In this document: piece after piece, positions 35,601-43,493 of the stretch
Position numbering within the stretch: position 1 is the stretch's first letter
Layout of the letters: every line of letters begins with the position of its first letter
Assembly (NCBI RefSeq): GCF_028994775.1
Contig: NZ_JAJQMN010000015.1
Span: 1 to 64,000 of the forward strand
Length of the DNA stretch: 64,000 nt
Direction of reading: 5' to 3'
Source: Promicromonospora iranensis
GTDB lineage: Bacteria > Actinomycetota > Actinomycetes > Actinomycetales > Cellulomonadaceae
The notes under the pieces: generated by a model
Seen by the model: only the letters and a program-made list of their open reading frames with translations
The model's database searches: none
Told to the model about the DNA's origin: nothing
Translations under genes and position numbers: made by a program

Positions 35601-38600
35601 CGGGCGACCTCGACGGTGATCGCACCGGTCGCCCGCGCCGCGAACGAGTCCTCGACGCCGTAGTAGAAGGTGTGCGTGCCCTCACCGTCGGGCGCGGTGA
35701 CGACCACGAGGTCGTCGGTGACGGTCGGGTCCAGCTCCGGCGCGCCGTCGAACGACTTCGGCACCAGGCCGACCTGGTCCCCGTTCGGGTCGGAGTCGTT
35801 GGCCAGGGCGTCGACGCCGACCGTGCGGCCCGGACGCACCGACACCTCGTCGTCCACGGCGAGCGGGGACTGGTTGACCTGCGGCGGGGACGCGACGCCC
35901 ATGCGGACCGTGCCGGTGGCGGTGGCGCCGCGCGTGTCGGTGACCGCGTAGCTGAGCCGGTCCTCCCCCGCGGCGTTCGGGGAGGCCGCGTACTCGAGGT
36001 ACCCGTCGACGATGTCGACGGTGCCCATCGTCGGGGCCGACGTGATCGCCTCGAGCCGCACGTGGTCGCCGTCGGGGTCGCTGCCCTCCAGCGGCAGGGC
36101 CACCCGCGTGCTCGCCCCGGCCAGCACCCGCGCCGTGACGTCGGGCGGCTGGGGGGCGGCGTTCTCGCCGTCGTCCAGGACGGTCACCGTGACCTGGGCG
36201 GAGTCCTTCTGGCCGTTGGGGTCGGTGACCTCGTAGACCAGGTGGACGGTGCCGCTCTGGCCCGGATCGGCCTTGAAGCGCACCATGTCCTCGGAGACGA
36301 ACGCCTCGCCCGCCTCGGGCCGCTCCACCAGGTCCTCGGCGAGCGCCAGCTCCAGACCGTCGGGGTGGGAGTCGTTCCGCAGCACCGGCACGGAGACGAC
36401 GTCACCCGCGTGCACGGTCGCCTCGTCCGCCGCCGCGTCCGGCGGTCGCAGCTCGGTCGCGGCCGCCACGGGCACCACCCGCACCTGCCCGACGGCCGTC
36501 CCCGTGCCGTTCGCCGCCGTGTACTCGACGGTGACCGGCCCCTCGGGACGCTTGATCTCGCTGATCCGCAGCACGTGATGGTCCAGCACGGCCGCGGTGA
36601 CCGGGGCGCCGTCGGGCAGGGTCACGGACTGCACGACGAGCACGCCGCCGGCCGGGTCCGTGTCGTTCGCCAGGACGTCCACCAGGGCCGTGCCGCCGGC
36701 CGGCAGCAGCACCGTGTCCGTCACCGTCACGGGCGTGCCGTCCTGCTCCGGGGGTGGCAGCACGTCCACGCGGACCAGCCCCAGCGTCGCGTTCGGGCCG
36801 TCACTGACCCGGTAGGTGACGTCATAGCTGCCCGGGTCCTGGCTCACGAAACGGAACGAGCCGGCGGGGAAGTTCGGCGTGATCGTCGCCGGGGCCTGCT
36901 CGGTGACGTCGACCAGGCGGAGCTGGTCGCCGTTGGGATCGGTGTCGTTCGTCAGGGGATGCACCGTCACCGGCTGCCCGGCGGGGACCGCCACGTGGTC
37001 GCCGACGGCGACCGGCGGCTGGTCCGAGGCGACCACGTCGACCAGGAGGCGCCCCTCGCCGACCAGCCCGCCGCTGTCGCTGACGGTCAGGTCGACGAGC
37101 TTGCGGCCCATCGTGGTGCCACCGTCACGGAACTCGAGGGTGCCGTCCGGACGGAACCGGATCTCGTCCGAGAGGTCGTTGGTGACGGCGCTGGAGAGCA
37201 CGAGGTCGTCGCCGTCCGGGTCCCGCCAGTACGGAAGCACCTTGATCGTCGCCGTGCCGCCCTGCGCCACCCGGAGCACCGGCTCGCCCTCGGGTGCCGG
37301 CGCCTCGTTCGCGTCCGCCGGGACCACGCGGACCCGCACCTTCGCCGTGGCGATGCCGCCGCGCCCGTCGTCGACCGTGTAGGGGACGGTGACCGAACCC
37401 GACGCCTCCGCGGGGACGTCCGCCTGGAGCGCCAGGCCGTCCAGCACGCGGTGGACGGTGATCCCGTCGGTCTTCGCGGGCGACGCCACCGATGCCGTCA
37501 GGACGTCGCCGTCCGGGTCGGTGTCGTTGCCCAGCACGTTCAGCACGGTGGTGCGGCCCGCGCGGACGCCGATGTCGTCGTCCGCCGGCGTGGGCGGCCG
37601 GTTGGGCCTGTCCCGCTCGGCCACGAACTGGTCCACGAGCTCGGGCGTCTCGGTCTCGGTCTCGGTCTTCTCGCCCTCGGAGCTCTCGGGCATCGTCAGG
37701 TCCCAGTCGTCGACCTTCTCGAACTCCTCCGCGGCCATCCACAAGGTGCCCGCCGAGACGTCGTTCAGCACCACGACGTGGCGGTTCACCCGGTAGGCGA
37801 TCTCGCCGTCCGCACCCTCCAGGTGCTCGTCCACGTCCCGGTCCGCACCCGGGCAGTCCCGCACCACCTGGCCGGTGCCGGACCAGGCACCGAACGTGCA
37901 GACGCCCACCTGTACCGGGGCCGCGGGGACTCCCTCTGCGACGCGTGTCGTCGCCTCGCCGCCGCCCAGCGGCTGCGTCACCAGTCCTCTCGGGGTACCG
38001 ACGACCACCGAACGCCGCGTGTCGGACGGCTGCTGCAGCCGGGCCTCGGCGCCGCCGGGCAGATCGACGACGTCGCCGCCGGGCAGGACCAGCGTGGACG
38101 CGGTCCGGTCCAGGACGACCGGTTCGTCGCCCACGGCGGTGAGCTCCAGCTCCGCGTCGTCGGCGACCGGGAGCTCGCTCTCGGTGACCTCGCCGGGCGC
38201 GCCCTGCGCACCCGTCTCCACGCGGTACAGCGTCCGGTCCGACGGGACCGCGACGAACACCGTCCCGTCCGTCGCGACGGCGAGCCGCCCGCCCGTGCCG
38301 AGCTCAGCCGTCGGGTCGAGCTCTTCCTCGTCGAAGGCGGTCACGCCGTCGAACGGCAGGACCCACAGCCGGCCGTCCTCCGGGTCCAGGATCGCCGTCG
38401 TCGGGCCGCCCGACGCGACCTGGGCGTCACGGGGGGCCTGGACCGTTCCGGAGAGCGCGAGCTGCGCGGGGTCGACCGGGCTCGCGGACGACGCACCCTC
38501 GTCGGTCAGGAGCACGCGGTACTCGTCCTGCTGCACGTCGAACGTCGACGATCCGGCCAGCAGCGTGCTGTCCAGTGCCCTGGCCTCGTCGTTGAAGCGG

Positions 38601-38794
38601 CCCAGCTTGCCCGACGCGGTCTGCGTGACCCAGACGCCGGAGTCGTTGAGATCAAGGTCCGCCGTGGCCTCGCCGTCCTGCAGGAAGGCGAGGGCGGTCA
38701 GCGCGCCGACGAACAGGGTCACCAGGAACCAGGACACCAGCACACCCGGGGTTGCCCCGCGCCTGCCCTCAGCCACTACGTCGTTCGCCACCAC
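32663..38794 (-). CDS. Giant membrane-anchored Ig-like/FN3 surface protein 3
   Basis: A 2,043-residue paralogue and the first of the three in transcription order. The start is the first of two GTG codons, preceded by GAGGGAG. An anchor helix at about 19-40 is followed by DLDLNDSGVWVTQ, the Cys pair (CTFGAW...RDCPG), ten Ig/cadherin-like modules (turns include NDTDPDGD, NDSHPDGLEL, NDVNPFPEDP) and five FN3-like modules from about 1470. The tip from about 1930 has CTRSSCHYLGL, further Cys residues and terminal AVTW. A 138-bp gap without clear signals separates it from gene 2. Because it follows an isolated intergenic region of 208 bp, the promoter of the whole giant-protein/MoxR operon probably lies upstream of this gene. 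Confidence 0.93.
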   Translation of the reverse strand: MVANDVVAEGRRGATPGVLVSWFLVTLFVGALTALAFLQDGEATADLDLNDSGVWVTQTASGKLGRFNDEARALDSTLLAGSSTFDVQQDEYRVLLTDEGASSASPVDPAQLALSGTVQAPRDAQVASGGPTTAILDPEDGRLWVLPFDGVTAFDEEELDPTAELGTGGRLAVATDGTVFVAVPSDRTLYRVETGAQGAPGEVTESELPVADDAELELTAVGDEPVVLDRTASTLVLPGGDVVDLPGGAEARLQQPSDTRRSVVVGTPRGLVTQPLGGGEATTRVAEGVPAAPVQVGVCTFGAWSGTGQVVRDCPGADRDVDEHLEGADGEIAYRVNRHVVVLNDVSAGTLWMAAEEFEKVDDWDLTMPESSEGEKTETETETPELVDQFVAERDRPNRPPTPADDDIGVRAGRTTVLNVLGNDTDPDGDVLTASVASPAKTDGITVHRVLDGLALQADVPAEASGSVTVPYTVDDGRGGIATAKVRVRVVPADANEAPAPEGEPVLRVAQGGTATIKVLPYWRDPDGDDLVLSSAVTNDLSDEIRFRPDGTLEFRDGGTTMGRKLVDLTVSDSGGLVGEGRLLVDVVASDQPPVAVGDHVAVPAGQPVTVHPLTNDTDPNGDQLRLVDVTEQAPATITPNFPAGSFRFVSQDPGSYDVTYRVSDGPNATLGLVRVDVLPPPEQDGTPVTVTDTVLLPAGGTALVDVLANDTDPAGGVLVVQSVTLPDGAPVTAAVLDHHVLRISEIKRPEGPVTVEYTAANGTGTAVGQVRVVPVAAATELRPPDAAADEATVHAGDVVSVPVLRNDSHPDGLELALAEDLVERPEAGEAFVSEDMVRFKADPGQSGTVHLVYEVTDPNGQKDSAQVTVTVLDDGENAAPQPPDVTARVLAGASTRVALPLEGSDPDGDHVRLEAITSAPTMGTVDIVDGYLEYAASPNAAGEDRLSYAVTDTRGATATGTVRMGVASPPQVNQSPLAVDDEVSVRPGRTVGVDALANDSDPNGDQVGLVPKSFDGAPELDPTVTDDLVVVTAPDGEGTHTFYYGVEDSFAARATGAITVEVARDAPLLRPVARDDVVPPEDVTASTVTVDVTANDLDPDGLAADLEVTVPGQGPDGVTATEEGEVVVPLTARPQVITYEVTDRDGLTGKAFLRVPRDGTLPRLRDDLEPVEVVAGEPAALDITEYVVVAEGGEPRLTDEEKVAATEGSHEVTGPAAVTYTAHDDYSGPAALTFEVTDGAGADDPDGRTALLTLPLTVLPGANEPPEITGTPSVEAAAGDETALDLSRFVTDPDGDPLTVEIDGGATGLSLATEGTTVLVTAAPDVPRGTSTAVRFTVSDGGHPPVAGQLTIAVVASTRPLARATVDEVPDAHQGEPVTVDVLENDVNPFPEDPLALVSAQLESGRGTVEKTGDSVTVTPPADFHGVTVVRYRVADATGDRTREVEGTARVTVLGAPETPRRPVVEEVRSETVVLTWDPPSDNGAEITEYRVRPSRGAATTCPTTTCTITGLTNNQVYTFTVTAKNEVGTSGESGASEEARPDEKPDPPAAPRLRFGDERLTVSWKNKAYTDRSPIECVNLEISPAPPSGRIQKTCLDGTQTVWEGLRNGTAYTVRVQARNAAPDPSEWSDPSAPETPAAPPAQPAAPRATRVDTAVGGEITVRWTAPASNGAPIETYHLSVYRNGEKQRTTAVSGTSRKVQDLDQQASYQFTVVAENKAGTSPASPRSAALEPYGTPVKPGTPKASLISGDTNGKARVTWSEVTQFRGNGPYYEVRADGSTRKRAAGSPYTFGSLANGRDHTFEVRACNAYTCSAWTARSNAVNPYTVPGAPRVDWFKDLGDDGNFRVWAPDNNGGRRVDRIEWKLSGDATREGERSPLGDGWQAGSHPYQVNVPTEPNRSYTLTARLCNGAGCGVWAKASGRTGSNESNRTLTTYKGASAVGFTNDDGSTCTRSSCHYLGLRLRNATPNYAFGVSCYASGNKFAPTANGNLAFETTRDGRKFETDANGNFTGELPCAWGTTGVQVNVGTFNWGAATAVTW

Positions 38795-38921
38795 ACTGCT
38801 CCCTCGTCAGGCTGCATCGTAGCCATCCCGCGGGGGGAACGTGCGGGGAGAAGTACCCATGCACCGAGGTCACGGTTGCGCCCCGCCGGCCTGAGGCGTC
38901 CGACCGAGCTCATCGGCTCCG

Positions 38922-38974
38922 GTCCGACGGAATGAGATCAGTCAGTCGCCGGACCCGATCTCATCCCGTCCGAT
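38922..38974. terminator. Imperfect 18-bp inverted repeat downstream of polyprenyl synthase gene
   Basis: Arms 38922-38939 and 38957-38974 match at 15 of 18 positions (core ATGAGATC / GATCTCAT) with a 17-base loop. It sits 29 bp after the stop of the polyprenyl synthase gene, where the long nuo transcript should end, and before the start of the giant-protein operon. Terminator is the likeliest role; an operator for the downstream operon is possible. Confidence 0.5.
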
Positions 38975-39002
38975 CGAACTCGGCGCCGCCGGACGCGGTC
39001 CG

Positions 39003-40091
39003 TCAGGCGGCGCGGTCCGCCAGCACCTGGGCGAACTGCTCCAGGGACTCCTTGACCGGACCCTCCGGCAGCGGCGCCAGCTCGGCCGAGGCCGCGCGCG
39101 CCCACTGCACGGCGAGGTCTCGCGTCTCCGCCAGGACGGCGTGCGCGCGCAGGCGCTCCAGCGCGGCGTTCAGCGCCTCGTCGGAGGAGAGGTCGCCGTC
39201 GAGCGTGGCGAGCAGGTCCCGGTCCTCGTCGGTGGCCGCGTCGGACGCGACGTGCTGCCGCAGCAGCAGCACCGGCATGGTCGGCACGTGCTCGCGCAGG
39301 TCGGTCCCCGGCGTCTTGCCGGAGGTCTCGCCGGACGAGGCGACGTCGAGCACGTCGTCGGCGAGCTGGAAGGCGACGCCCACCTTCTCGCCGTAGGCGC
39401 CCACCGCCTCGATCTGGTCCCTGGGCGCCCCGGCGAGCATCGCACCCAGCCGGGCCGACGCCGAGAGCAGCGACGCCGTCTTGTCCGACAGGACCTGGAG
39501 GTAGTGCGCCACGGCGTCCTCGCCGTCGTCGGGGCCCATGGTCTCGTGCAGCTGGCCCAGGCACATCCGCTCGAACGTCCTGGACTGCAGGATCACCGCT
39601 TCCGGCCCCAGCTCCGCGACGCGCGCGGACGCCCGTGCGAACAGCATGTCGCCCACGAGGATCGCCACGGAGTTGCCCCACACCATGTGCGCGGCGGGCG
39701 CTCCGCGCCGCATCGGCGCGGAGTCCATGACGTCGTCGTGGTACAGCGAGGCGACCTGCGTCAGCTCGACCACCACCGCGGCGTCGACGACGCCGGGCGC
39801 GGCGCCGTCGCCCAGCTCACCCGTCAGCAGGGTGAGCAGGGGACGGAACCGCTTGCCACCGGCGTCGATGAGGTGCCGCGAGGCGCCGTCGGCCAGCTTG
39901 TCCGTGCTGGCGACGGCCTCGAGGAGCGCTTCGTCGACCCCCGTCAGCCGTTCCGCGAGGCGGGCCGCCAGCTCCGGGTCGGAGATCGGCAGGCCGAGCG
40001 CGGTCGGATCGGGCGGGTTGGACGAAGCGGCCGGAGAAGCCGACGCGGACGTACCCGTCGTCGTCTGGGGCGGCAGCGGTGCGGAGGTCAC
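39003..40091 (-). CDS. Trans-polyprenyl diphosphate synthase (menaquinone side chain)
   Basis: A 362-residue all-helical isoprenyl synthase. The first Asp-rich motif is YHDDVMD (Asp119-Asp123) and the second FQLADDVLD (245-249); GGKRFRP (79-84) binds the allylic/IPP diphosphate. The single-Asp-spacing DDxxD motifs and small residues upstream fit long-chain (heptaprenyl to nonaprenyl) synthases. An N-terminal Ser/Thr/Pro-rich tail of about 30 residues is extra. The GTG start overlaps the nuoN stop by GTGA, so it is translated with complex I. Together with the MenJ-like reductase at the other end of the operon it probably supplies the menaquinone tail. The symbol could be hepT/ispB/grcC, so none is assigned. 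Confidence 0.92.
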   Translation of the reverse strand: MTSAPLPPQTTTGTSASASPAASSNPPDPTALGLPISDPELAARLAERLTGVDEALLEAVASTDKLADGASRHLIDAGGKRFRPLLTLLTGELGDGAAPGVVDAAVVVELTQVASLYHDDVMDSAPMRRGAPAAHMVWGNSVAILVGDMLFARASARVAELGPEAVILQSRTFERMCLGQLHETMGPDDGEDAVAHYLQVLSDKTASLLSASARLGAMLAGAPRDQIEAVGAYGEKVGVAFQLADDVLDVASSGETSGKTPGTDLREHVPTMPVLLLRQHVASDAATDEDRDLLATLDGDLSSDEALNAALERLRAHAVLAETRDLAVQWARAASAELAPLPEGPVKESLEQFAQVLADRAA

Positions 40092-41899
40092 GGCACGAAC
40101 TTACTTGCCTGTTCCACCAGAGCGAGAACCGGGGACGGGAAAACGCCGAGAATCACTGTCGCGACCGCGCAGACGGCGATGGCCACGGCGGCCGGTCCAC
40201 GGGACCGCACCACCGTCACCTCGATGCGCTGCGCGGTCGTGACCTGGACCGTGGTCAGCGTGGCGGTCGCGCCGGCACCGGCGGTCGCGCCGGTCGAGAC
40301 ATCACCGCTGGTCGATACCTCCGCCTCGCCGGGCGCGGCACCCGGCGTCGTCTCGGCGAGCTTGACCAGCGGCTCCGCCGGGTCGTCCTGCGCCCGCTGG
40401 AACACCATGACGACGAGCAGCCGCAGGTAGAACGCGACAGCGACCACCGACGCGAGCACACCGAGGACCGCGAGCCACCAGAGGCCACCCGAGGCCGCGC
40501 CGGTGAACGCGCCGAACTTGGCGATGAACCCGGCGGTGAGCGGGATGCCCGCCATCGACAGCAGGAACAGCGCGAACGCGGCGGTGAGCCACGGGGCCTT
40601 GCGGCCCAGCCCGGCCCACTGCGCGATCTCCGTCGCCTCGCCGAGCACCACCCCGTCGTCGCCCACCGGGCCGTTGTGCTCGCCCGAGCCGGGCGTGACC
40701 CGACGCTCCCGGACCAGCGTGACCACGCCGAACGCGCCGATCGTGGCGATGCCGTAGGCCAGCAGGTAGAAGAGCGTGGACGCCTGGACCTGCGAGTTGA
40801 AGCCCGCGACGCCCACCAGCAGGAAGCCGGCGTGCGCGATCGACGAGTAGGCCAGCAGGCGCTTCACGTCGGTCTGGACGGAACCGACGATCGTGCCGAC
40901 GGCCATCGTCAGGACGGCGACCACGACGATGACCATCTGCAGCTGCCGCATGATCTCCGGATCGACCGTCTGCACGCCGATCGCGACCCGGTACAGCACC
41001 TGGACCAGCGCGGCGACGGCCGCCACCTTCGTGCACGCCGCCATGAAGCCCGTGATAGGCGTGGGCGCGCCGGTGTAGACGTCGGGCGTCCAGGCGTGGA
41101 ACGGCACGGCCCCGACCTTGAACAGCAGGCCGACGACGACCAGCAGCACGCCGGCGACGAGGAGCACGCTCATGCCCTCCCCCTGCGCGGCACCGGACTG
41201 GATGGCCGGAAGGACGCCGACGCCCGGCCTGCTCGGATCGCCGAAGAACCGCACCGATCCCGCGAACCCGTAGATCAGCGCGACGCCGAAGATGAACAGC
41301 GCCGAGGCGAACGCGCCCAGCAGGAAGTACTTGGCCGCCGCTTCCTGCGACAGGAGCCTGCGCCGGCGCGCCGTCGCGCACAGGACGTACAGCGGGAGCG
41401 AGAGCACCTCCAGCGCGATGAACATGACGATGAGGTCGTCGGTGGAGGCGAACAGCATCATGCCGCCCGCCGCGAAGAGCAGCAGCGGGTAGATCTCCGT
41501 CTGCTCCAGACCGGAACGGCGGGCCAGGTCCTCGTACGAGGTGCCGGGCACCGCCGAGGCGGTGGGCGCGAACGCGTCCTGTCCCGTGGCCGTGCGGTCG
41601 GCCACCACGAGCACGCCGAGGAAGGCGAGCACGGCGATGATGCCCTGCGCACCGAGCGCGAAGGGCGTGAGCGTCACGCTGCCGCCGACCACCTGCACGG
41701 GCTGGACCACGATCTGCGGCCACAGCACCGCGATGAACGCGAACCCGCCGGCCAGCGCGGCCAGGGTCAGCACGATCTGGGTCATGCGGCGGGCCCGTGC
41801 GGGCACGAAGGCCTCGACGAGCACACCGACCACGCCCGCGCCGAGCACCACGATGAGCGGTGCGAGAGCGAGCCAGTCGATCTCAGGTGCCTCGAACAT
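40088..41899 (-). CDS. nuoN: NADH-quinone oxidoreductase subunit N
   Basis: A 603-residue antiporter-like proton-pumping subunit of complex I with about 14 membrane helices. Typical segments are present: EVLSLPLYVL with the conserved Glu, VGAVPFHAWTPDVYTGAPT with the helix-7 Lys region, and AYSSIAHAGFLLVG. It is over 100 residues longer than the E. coli protein. The extra length is in a cytosolic loop (TTPGAAPGEAEVSTS..., about residues 510-545) and an extended second loop. Its start shares one base with the nuoM stop (TGATG). Confidence 0.96.
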   Translation of the reverse strand: MFEAPEIDWLALAPLIVVLGAGVVGVLVEAFVPARARRMTQIVLTLAALAGGFAFIAVLWPQIVVQPVQVVGGSVTLTPFALGAQGIIAVLAFLGVLVVADRTATGQDAFAPTASAVPGTSYEDLARRSGLEQTEIYPLLLFAAGGMMLFASTDDLIVMFIALEVLSLPLYVLCATARRRRLLSQEAAAKYFLLGAFASALFIFGVALIYGFAGSVRFFGDPSRPGVGVLPAIQSGAAQGEGMSVLLVAGVLLVVVGLLFKVGAVPFHAWTPDVYTGAPTPITGFMAACTKVAAVAALVQVLYRVAIGVQTVDPEIMRQLQMVIVVVAVLTMAVGTIVGSVQTDVKRLLAYSSIAHAGFLLVGVAGFNSQVQASTLFYLLAYGIATIGAFGVVTLVRERRVTPGSGEHNGPVGDDGVVLGEATEIAQWAGLGRKAPWLTAAFALFLLSMAGIPLTAGFIAKFGAFTGAASGGLWWLAVLGVLASVVAVAFYLRLLVVMVFQRAQDDPAEPLVKLAETTPGAAPGEAEVSTSGDVSTGATAGAGATATLTTVQVTTAQRIEVTVVRSRGPAAVAIAVCAVATVILGVFPSPVLALVEQASKFVP

Positions 41900-43482
41900 C
41901 AGTTGTCGCTCCCCGTCTGCGCGGCGTCGTCCGCCGGTTCGTCGACCGACGTGAGCGCCACCGACTGCTCGGCCGGCGCGTCGACGTAGGTCAGGGCCAG
42001 GCCCGGCACGAGGCCGAGCACCAGGAGTCCGACGACGAGCGGCGCCGCGACGACGCGCTCACGCAGCCTGAGGTCGGGCAGGGCCTCGAGCCCGGCCGCC
42101 GGTGCTCCAGTGAAGATCTTCTGGTAGGTCAGCAGCACGTAGACCGCCGCGAGCACCACACCCGGCACCGCGGCGACCGCCCAGCCGGCGGAGCCCGCGG
42201 GCGACCCGCCGAACGCGCCGACCAGCACCATGATCTCGCTGACGAACGTGGCCAGGCCGGGCAGCGACAGCGTCGCGAGGCCCGCCACGAGGAACGTTCC
42301 GGCGAGCACCGGCGTGACCGACCGCAGACCGCTGTAGTCGGCGATCTTCTGCGACTTCTCCGGGTGCCGGGACACGAGAAACCCGGCGACCAGGAACAGC
42401 GCGCCGGTGGCCAGCCCGTGGTTGAGCATCATGAAGCTCGACCCGGCCGTACCCAGCGGCGTGAACGTGAAGATGCCCAGGATGATGAACCCGAAGTGGC
42501 TCACGGACGTCCAGCCCACCAGGCGCAGCAGGTCGGTCTGCATGATCGCCATGATCGCGCCGTAGAGCACCGAGATCACGGCGAGCGCGATCACCAGCGG
42601 TGCGGCCCAGCGGGACGCCTCCGGGAACAGCGGCAGGCACAGCGTCAGCATGCCGAACGTGCCGACCTTGTCCAGCACACAGATCAGGAGGGTCGACGTG
42701 CCGGGGGTGGCGTTACCCGCGACGTCGGGCAGCCAGCTGTGCACAGGGACCATCGGTGCCTTGATCGCGAAGGCGATGAAGAACCCGACGAACATCAGCC
42801 GCTCGGCGGTGGTGCCCAGGTCGACGGCCGCCAGCTCGTCCACGAGGAACACCTGGCTCCGGTCGATGCCCGCCGCGATGCCGAGGAAGTACAGCGAGAC
42901 CACCGCGGCGAGCATGATCAGCCCGCCGCCCAGGCTGAACATCAGGAACTTGACGGCAGCCTTGCGCCGTCCGGCGCCCTGCCCGAACCCGCCGATGAGG
43001 AAGTAGGCCGGGATCAGCATGGCCTCGAACAGCACGTAGAACAGGAACACGTCACGGGCGCAGAACACCGCGACCATGAACGCCTGGAGCAGCAGCACGA
43101 GCCCGACGAACCTGCGCAGCCGCACCTCGTCCCGGCCCTGCTCCGTCCAGGCGGCCAACAGCACCAGCGGGACCAGCACCACGGACAGCGCCACGAGCAG
43201 GAGGCCGACGCCGTCGACACCGACCGCGTACGAGGTGCCGATCTGCGGGATCCACCGGTAGGTCTCGGCGAGCTGGTGCTCGGCAGCTGCGCCCGTGTCG
43301 AACGCGATGAACGCGCCCACGAGCAGGCCCACCTCGACCAGCGAGAACAGGAGCGCGATCGGACGGGCGAGGCCCACCCCGGCGCTCGCCGGACCGGTGC
43401 GGGACAGGCCGAGCGCGCTCAGACCCACCAGGGCCGCGCCGACCAGCGGCCACGCGATGAGCGCGGTCAGCCAGGGAAACAT
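41899..43482 (-). CDS. nuoM: NADH-quinone oxidoreductase subunit M
   Basis: A 527-residue antiporter-like subunit. The start MFPWLTALIAW was chosen because GGAGGAG lies just upstream; an earlier in-frame extension is Arg-rich and overlaps nuoL. Signature segments are VLFEAMLIPAYFLIG (conserved Glu), KAPMVPVHSWLPD (helix-7 Lys and HSWLPDA-like motif) and GWTSVSHFGFIILG. It forms one of the three proton channels in the membrane arm. It starts 11 bp after nuoL. Confidence 0.97.
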   Translation of the reverse strand: MFPWLTALIAWPLVGAALVGLSALGLSRTGPASAGVGLARPIALLFSLVEVGLLVGAFIAFDTGAAAEHQLAETYRWIPQIGTSYAVGVDGVGLLLVALSVVLVPLVLLAAWTEQGRDEVRLRRFVGLVLLLQAFMVAVFCARDVFLFYVLFEAMLIPAYFLIGGFGQGAGRRKAAVKFLMFSLGGGLIMLAAVVSLYFLGIAAGIDRSQVFLVDELAAVDLGTTAERLMFVGFFIAFAIKAPMVPVHSWLPDVAGNATPGTSTLLICVLDKVGTFGMLTLCLPLFPEASRWAAPLVIALAVISVLYGAIMAIMQTDLLRLVGWTSVSHFGFIILGIFTFTPLGTAGSSFMMLNHGLATGALFLVAGFLVSRHPEKSQKIADYSGLRSVTPVLAGTFLVAGLATLSLPGLATFVSEIMVLVGAFGGSPAGSAGWAVAAVPGVVLAAVYVLLTYQKIFTGAPAAGLEALPDLRLRERVVAAPLVVGLLVLGLVPGLALTYVDAPAEQSVALTSVDEPADDAAQTGSDN

Positions 43483-43493
43483 CTCTCCTCCGA

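Noticed and set aside
20175-38794. CRISPR-like or repeat-array explanation for the repetitive DNA in the giant genes
   Set aside because: The periodicity is of about 100 codons with diverged protein modules in one open frame, not identical short repeats with spacers.
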